Shown: piece after piece, positions 6,888 to 10,235 of the stretch | How the letters are laid out: every line of letters begins with the position of its first letter | Position numbering within the stretch: position 1 is the first letter of the stretch | Assembly: GCA_030039695.1 (NCBI GenBank) | Contig: JASHVB010000933.1 | Location: forward strand, 1-10,235 | Direction: 5' to 3' | Length of the DNA: 10,235 bases | Source of the DNA: Acetobacteraceae bacterium | GTDB taxonomy: Bacteria; Pseudomonadota; Alphaproteobacteria; Acetobacterales; Acetobacteraceae | Position numbers and translations under genes: made by a program | Notes under the pieces: model-generated | Told to the model about the DNA's origin: nothing | Databases searched by the model: none | The model's input: only the letters and a program-made list of their open reading frames with translations

Positions 6888-7856
6888 TCAGCGGGCCGGT
6901 TGGCCCGGGCTGGAACTTGGGCCTTCTAGCAACGGTTCCCCAGGCTGTCCACGAACTGCCGCGGTTTTGTCCACATGAGACTGGGCGTTTCCGGCGTTGC
7001 CGGTCTGCCGCCGCAGCACGTCGCTTACACCACCCGCCGCCTCGGTCGCGACCTCCACCGCGACGTCGCCCCATTTGCGGTTCAGCGATCCGGCGGGAAT
7101 TTCATTCAGCTGGATGACGCGCCCGCGTTCGTCGCCGGCCGCGGACTTCACGATCCACTGAATTTCCACCCGCTGTTTGCTGTTCGCAAGCGGCACCATC
7201 CTGACCTGTCCGTCCACAATAAAGTCAGCATTCGCCGGCGTGGTTTGCACCTCCGGTCCCAGCGCCGCGAGTCGCAGCCGCATCTGCTCGGTCAGTGCCC
7301 CGTCACCGTCGCCCGGCGCCCCCGTCACATCCGCCACCATCACCCGCGCTGGCCGATTGTACAAACTGTTCGGATTCGCACGCTCGATTGCTGTCTCGAT
7401 GTTCGTGAGCAATAGGGCGATTTGGGGCGCGGAACTGGCTGCCGTCGCCTGCAGCGTGGCGGCCGATGCGACGGACCAGGCGGCGGCGGGGACGGGGGCG
7501 CCCTCGGCCTTGCCTCGGTTGTTGCCGGCCGGGTCCACCACGGTGAACTCGGGTATTACGCTCGGCCCTTGCAGCCGCGCCGAGGTCACGAGCTTCCAGT
7601 CGCTCCTGTGCGCTGGCCCGGCGATCGCCGGCACCTCTTGCGCCTGCAGCGCCGAGGCCAGCGTATTCGCCATCGTGCTGTTGGCCGCGTCGGGCAACAG
7701 CGCGTTGCTGGGAGGCGGTACGGCGAGCCGCGGCGCTGGCGGCTGTGCCAGAATCCGTCCGGCGGGACCGGGATTTCCCAGGAATGGTTCAGGAAGGTCG
7801 CCGCAGCTGGTGAGCAACAGCAAAACGAGAAGGCAGGGCATCAGACGGAAGAGCAT
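6888..7856 (-). CDS. Putative lipoprotein of unknown function upstream of prs
   Basis: 322 residues. The N-terminus [20 protein letters not shown] is a good lipoprotein signal with lipobox LTSC and lipidated Cys18. Residue +2 after Cys is Gly rather than Asp, so outer-membrane sorting would be expected under the E. coli Lol rule. A Pro/Ala-rich linker (about 23-55) follows, then a body with several predicted beta segments ([110 protein letters not shown]), and a low-complexity Gly/Ser/Pro tail. I do not recognise a named family. The body resembles lipoproteins that pair a binding lobe with a paralogous TolB/LpoB-like fold, but this is only an impression. The start at 7856 keeps the signal complete, though no ribosome site is seen. 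It is probably co-transcribed with prs. Confidence 0.8.
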   Translation of the reverse strand: MLFRLMPCLLVLLLLTSCGDLPEPFLGNPGPAGRILAQPPAPRLAVPPPSNALLPDAANSTMANTLASALQAQEVPAIAGPAHRSDWKLVTSARLQGPSVIPEFTVVDPAGNNRGKAEGAPVPAAAWSVASAATLQATAASSAPQIALLLTNIETAIERANPNSLYNRPARVMVADVTGAPGDGDGALTEQMRLRLAALGPEVQTTPANADFIVDGQVRMVPLANSKQRVEIQWIVKSAAGDERGRVIQLNEIPAGSLNRKWGDVAVEVATEAAGGVSDVLRRQTGNAGNAQSHVDKTAAVRGQPGEPLLEGPSSSPGQPAR

Positions 7857-7898
7857 GCGGGGGGTTAAGCAGATCAGGCTTGCCCGCGCCAGTCGGAC

Positions 7899-7925
7899 GC
7901 CGCGTAACGTTGCTGGCGACGCGGC
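7899..7925. repeat. Small inverted repeat after the GST-family gene
   Basis: GCCGCGT (7899-7905) and ACGCGGC (7919-7925) form a perfect 7-bp stem with a 13-nt loop, starting directly after the TGA of the GST-family gene on the minus strand. No T-run follows, so it is not a standard terminator. It occupies much of the 69-nt gap before the lipoprotein gene and could attenuate read-through or protect the upstream message. Confidence 0.45.
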
Positions 7926-8588
7926 TCAGGTTGCCGCTTCGTAATCCGCCACAAGCCATTCCGTCGGTTCCGCTGCCGCTGCGGCGTACCATGCCGAGAC
8001 CAACGGATGCGCGCGCACTGCCCGGCAATAGGCGAGGGTTATGGCGGTCAGTTCCGGGCGCCAGGTGAGGAAGCGGGTCACCACTGGTGCGAACATGGCG
8101 TCTGCGGCGTTGAACGCCGCGCCGAACAAGAAGGGGCCACCGCTGCCGAAGCGGGACCGCGTGTCAGTCCACACAGCCTCGATGTGAGCGATTTCGGCTA
8201 GTGCGCCTGGCGTGCGGCCAAGGCCCGAGAAATCGCGGCCGAGATTCATCCACATGGCCATGCGCAGCTCGCGAAAGCCGGCGTGCATTTCCGCTGCGAT
8301 CGAACGGGCATGGGCGCGCGCGATGCGGTCTTGCGGCCACAGCGCCGGGCTCTGCTCTGCGCAGTAGTCGCAGACCGACAGCGATTCCCAGATCCGGGCG
8401 CCGCGGTGTTCCAAGTAGGGGACGAGGCCGTTGGGCGAGAGGCGGGCGATGGCGGGTGTTGGGCCGGGGCGGGTGAACGGGATCAGCACCTCGTCCACAT
8501 CGAGTGCGGCAAGTCGCACCGCCAGCCAACCGCGCATCGACCACGAGGAGTAACGGCGGTTGCCGATATACAAGGTGCCTTCGGGCAT
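7926..8588 (-). CDS. Glutathione S-transferase family protein (Ser-type N-terminal motif)
   Basis: 220-residue soluble GST-fold protein. The N-terminal thioredoxin-like domain reads LYIGNRRYSSWSMRGWLAVRLA, with serines 14-15 where the catalytic residue of Ser-type GSTs lies, then NGLVPYLE with the cis-proline (Pro57) and WESLSVCDYCAE with the Glu68-Ser69 glutathione-binding pair. The helical domain includes ARSIAAEMHAGFRELRMAMWMNL and FNAADAMFAPVVTRF with the conserved Asp. It differs in class from the Cys10 GST at 3600-4220, so the two are not recent duplicates. The start at 8588 has AAAGG 8 nt upstream. It lies 60 nt downstream of udh, with a strong hairpin filling most of that gap. The substrate is unknown; a glutathione-dependent reductase or transferase role is likely from the family. 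Confidence 0.88.
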   Translation of the reverse strand: MPEGTLYIGNRRYSSWSMRGWLAVRLAALDVDEVLIPFTRPGPTPAIARLSPNGLVPYLEHRGARIWESLSVCDYCAEQSPALWPQDRIARAHARSIAAEMHAGFRELRMAMWMNLGRDFSGLGRTPGALAEIAHIEAVWTDTRSRFGSGGPFLFGAAFNAADAMFAPVVTRFLTWRPELTAITLAYCRAVRAHPLVSAWYAAAAAEPTEWLVADYEAAT

Positions 8589-8602
8589 CGGACGAGCCTT
8601 TC

Positions 8603-8664
8603 ATTCCGCCTGTCATCGCGAGGCGCTGGGGGGCCTCGCGATGACAGGCTATTCGCGGCGGAAT
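8603..8664. repeat. Strong nested palindrome between udh and the GST-family gene
   Basis: A perfect 16-bp inverted repeat, CCTGTCATCGCGAGGC (8609-8624) with its complement (8633-8648), encloses an 8-nt loop. It extends by one pair (G8608-C8649) that uses the last base of the udh stop codon. An outer pair ATTCCGCC (8603-8610) and GGCGGAAT (8657-8664) is also perfectly complementary, giving a competing outer fold that reaches into the last udh codons. There is no T-tail. The core CTGTCATCGCGAG (8610-8622) matches the repeat at 4357 at 11 of 13 positions, so both belong to one dispersed family. Likely effects are 3'-end stabilisation of udh mRNA or reduced expression of the next gene; these are inferred. 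Confidence 0.88.
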
Positions 8665-9485
8665 AACCCCTGCGGCGCCGGTGCCTCGCGCGACCAGCCG
8701 ATCGCGCAGAACCCGCCGCCCATGTAGCGTTCCTGCACCGGATCGCCACTGACCTTCCCGCCAAACTGGCCGGCGAACAGATCGGCGCTGTCCTGTGGCG
8801 CCCAGCCCAGCGTATCGCGCGCATCGTCGCGCCACCAGGTCATGCGTGCATTGTTGGACGCGCCCCACACGACGCTGCAGCCGACATCCGGCGTCATCAC
8901 GCCGCGGATCACCAGCCGTGACAGGTCCGGATAGGACAGCCAAGTCGCGAGCATCCGCGCATCCACCGGCTCGGGAAAGCATGAACCGATGCGGATGAAC
9001 ACGCTCTCCACGCCGTGCTTGAACCAGTAGAGGCGGCCCATGAGCTCGCCATACGCCTTCGACAGGCCGTAGAACCCATCGGGCAAAAATTGCGTGTCCG
9101 CGCCAATTGACTCGCCGCGTTCATGGAACCCGATCGAGTGGTTCGACGACGCGAAGATCACCCGCGCATTCTCCCGACGCGCCGCCTCATAGATGTGATA
9201 AAGCCCTCGGATGTTTGGCCCGAGCACTTCCTCGAACGGCCGCTCCACCGACACGCCACCAAGATGCACGATCGCGCCGCAGCCTTCGGCAAGCCGCAGC
9301 ATTGTCACGCCGTCGCTTAGGTCGGCACGGGTGAAAACCGCACCATCCGGTACAACGGCGGGAAACGGCGCGATGTCGGTCAGCCGCAGCGTCCATCCCG
9401 CCGCCGACAGTGACTTCGCCAGCACGCGCCCCAACGCGCCGGATGCTCCCGTCAGCAGAACCGGCTTGGCAGGCGTTTCGGTCAT
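8649..9485 (-). CDS. udh: Probable NAD-dependent uronate dehydrogenase
   Basis: 278-residue short-chain (extended SDR) oxidoreductase. It closely follows the pattern I recall for uronate dehydrogenase, which oxidises glucuronate or galacturonate to the aldarolactone with NAD. Features: Rossmann motif LTGASGALG with Gly13, Gly16 and Gly19; Asp37 in RLTDIAP, suited to NAD rather than NADP; GCGAIVHLGGVSVERPFEEVL (68-88); GLYHIYEAAR; FASSNHSIG (111-119); catalytic YGLSK with Tyr139 and Lys143; RIGSCFPEPVDARMLATWLS (165-184); and GCSVVWGASNN (202-212). The FASSNH, RIGSC.PEP and VVWGAS blocks distinguish Udh from generic sugar epimerases. The start at 9485 has AGGAG 9 nt upstream. The start lies only 32-35 nt from the divergent amidase. 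Downstream aldarate-catabolic genes are not in the window. A related sugar-acid dehydrogenase is the main alternative. Confidence 0.85.
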   Translation of the reverse strand: MTETPAKPVLLTGASGALGRVLAKSLSAAGWTLRLTDIAPFPAVVPDGAVFTRADLSDGVTMLRLAEGCGAIVHLGGVSVERPFEEVLGPNIRGLYHIYEAARRENARVIFASSNHSIGFHERGESIGADTQFLPDGFYGLSKAYGELMGRLYWFKHGVESVFIRIGSCFPEPVDARMLATWLSYPDLSRLVIRGVMTPDVGCSVVWGASNNARMTWWRDDARDTLGWAPQDSADLFAGQFGGKVSGDPVQERYMGGGFCAIGWSREAPAPQGLFRRE

Positions 9486-9520
9486 GGCATGGTGCTCCTG
9501 TCCTGCATTGGAGAGCCATG
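9486..9520. promoter_or_regulatory. Very short divergent spacer between udh and the amidase
   Basis: Only 32 nt (or 35 if the second ATG is used) separate the two divergent starts. The spacer contains the udh ribosome site (AGGAG, minus strand) and the amidase ribosome site (GGAG at 9510-9513, plus strand). There is no room for two promoters with leaders, so each promoter must lie inside the opposite gene, giving transcripts with complementary 5' ends. Confidence 0.6.
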
Positions 9521-10235
9521 ATGCGCACGTTTGACCAACTGGCCCAGGCCCTGGCCGACGGCAGCACAAGCAGCCGCGCGCTGGTTGAGGACTGCCTGGC
9601 GCGCATTGCCGATCCGGCAGGCGAGGGAACGCGCGCTTTCATCAAAGTGCATGCTGACGCCGCGCGCGCCATGGCCGACGCGGTGGACGCGACGCGCCGC
9701 GCGGGCCGCGCCTCCGGCCGCTACGCCGGCATTCCGGTCTGCCTCAAGGATCTGTTTGATATCGCGGGCGAGTCCACGTCGGCCGGCTCGCGCGCCCTGG
9801 CCGACGCACCGTCCGCCGCTGCGCACGCGCCGACGGTGCAGCGAATGCTGGCTGCCGGCTTCGTCCCGGTCGGCCGGACCAACATGACCGAATTTGCCTT
9901 CTCTGGCCTCGGCATTAATCCGCATTATGGCACCCCGCTGTCGCCGTGGGACCGCGCATCGGCACGCATTCCCGGCGGCAGCTCCTCCGGCACCGCGGTT
10001 GCGGTGGCTGACGGAATGGCTGTGGCGGGGCTTGGCACCGACACTGGCGGATCCTGCCGCATCCCCGCAGCGTTGTGCGGCGTAGTCGGCTACAAGCCAA
10101 CGGCGCGTCGCGTATCCATCGCGGGTGTGCTGCCGCTGGCGCCGAGCCTGGATTCGGTCGGTCCGCTCGGCCCAAGTGTGCCGTGCTGTGCTACGATCGA
10201 CGCGGTGCTGGCCGGTGACCCACTGTTGCCGCTCG
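9518..10235 (+). CDS. Amidase-signature family hydrolase, C-terminus beyond the window
   Basis: The only plus-strand gene; the frame is open from 9518 to the right edge (about 238 residues of a usual 440-480). It belongs to the amidase signature family, which hydrolyses amides with a Ser-cisSer-Lys triad. Numbered from the ATG at 9521, all three are present: Lys76 in GIPVCLKDLFDIAG, cis-Ser154 in GGSSSG, and nucleophile Ser178 in GTDTGGSCRIPA; the 24-residue spacing between the serines equals that of FAAH and malonamidase. GYKPTARRVSIAGVLPLAPSLDSVGPLG follows as expected. Two adjacent in-frame ATGs occur at 9518 and 9521; the second is 7 nt from GGAG and slightly preferred. The usual Asp in the SV-x-D-C-A segment is Cys (SVPCCA). 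Substrate could be a free amide, carbamate or ureide. A GatA-type tRNA amidotransferase is less likely because no gatB/gatC is adjacent in the visible part. Confidence 0.92.
   Translation, partial: MMRTFDQLAQALADGSTSSRALVEDCLARIADPAGEGTRAFIKVHADAARAMADAVDATRRAGRASGRYAGIPVCLKDLFDIAGESTSAGSRALADAPSAAAHAPTVQRMLAAGFVPVGRTNMTEFAFSGLGINPHYGTPLSPWDRASARIPGGSSSGTAVAVADGMAVAGLGTDTGGSCRIPAALCGVVGYKPTARRVSIAGVLPLAPSLDSVGPLGPSVPCCATIDAVLAGDPLLPL

Noticed and set aside
6865..7074. N-terminal extension of Prs by 70 codons
   Set aside because: It overlaps the lipoprotein gene and is Gly/Arg-rich; Prs proteins begin with [17 protein letters not shown] sequence at 6864.
7177..7944. Long plus-strand ORFs (255 and 148 codons) opposite the lipoprotein gene
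   Set aside because: The minus strand has a convincing lipobox and coherent protein; the plus-strand products are Ala/Gly/Arg-rich low-complexity shadows.

Overview
The window looks like chromosomal DNA from a high-GC alphaproteobacterium. Evidence: strong GC bias at third codon positions, a Prs protein of the alphaproteobacterial type, and intergenic palindromes of the TGTCATTGCGAGG kind common in that class. An acetobacteraceous or bradyrhizobial relative is plausible, but the sequence alone cannot decide between them. Nearly everything is on the minus strand; only the last gene is on the plus strand.

Layout in minus-strand transcription order, right to left: a probable uronate dehydrogenase (udh, 8649-9485); a glutathione S-transferase-family protein (7926-8588); a putative lipoprotein of unknown function (6888-7856); ribose-phosphate pyrophosphokinase (prs, 5932-6864); an NtaA/DszA-type flavin-dependent monooxygenase (4449-5804); a beta-class GST with Cys10 (3600-4220); a histidine phosphatase (3014-3595); and a branched-chain-amino-acid-type ABC importer made of a periplasmic binding protein (1605-2870), a LivH-type permease (593-1468) and a LivM-type permease cut by the left edge (1-582). 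A divergent amidase-signature hydrolase starts at 9518/9521 and runs off the right edge.

How the genes may work together: the solute-binding protein and two permeases form one importer operon, and their ATPases are probably beyond the left edge. The monooxygenase, beta-class GST and phosphatase sit together just upstream. With the importer they could form an uptake-and-breakdown module for an unidentified organic N or S compound, but this is inferred from proximity only. The lipoprotein and prs are 23 nt apart and probably co-transcribed. udh and the GST-family gene form another short unit.

The most notable non-coding structures are palindromic elements. Twin hairpins lie between the binding-protein and livH genes. 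A degenerate palindrome lies between the monooxygenase and the beta-GST. A 17-bp stem begins at the udh stop codon. No T-tailed intrinsic terminator, tRNA, rRNA, CRISPR array or insertion sequence was seen. The region is mostly ordinary metabolism, and no clearly new system is demonstrated.
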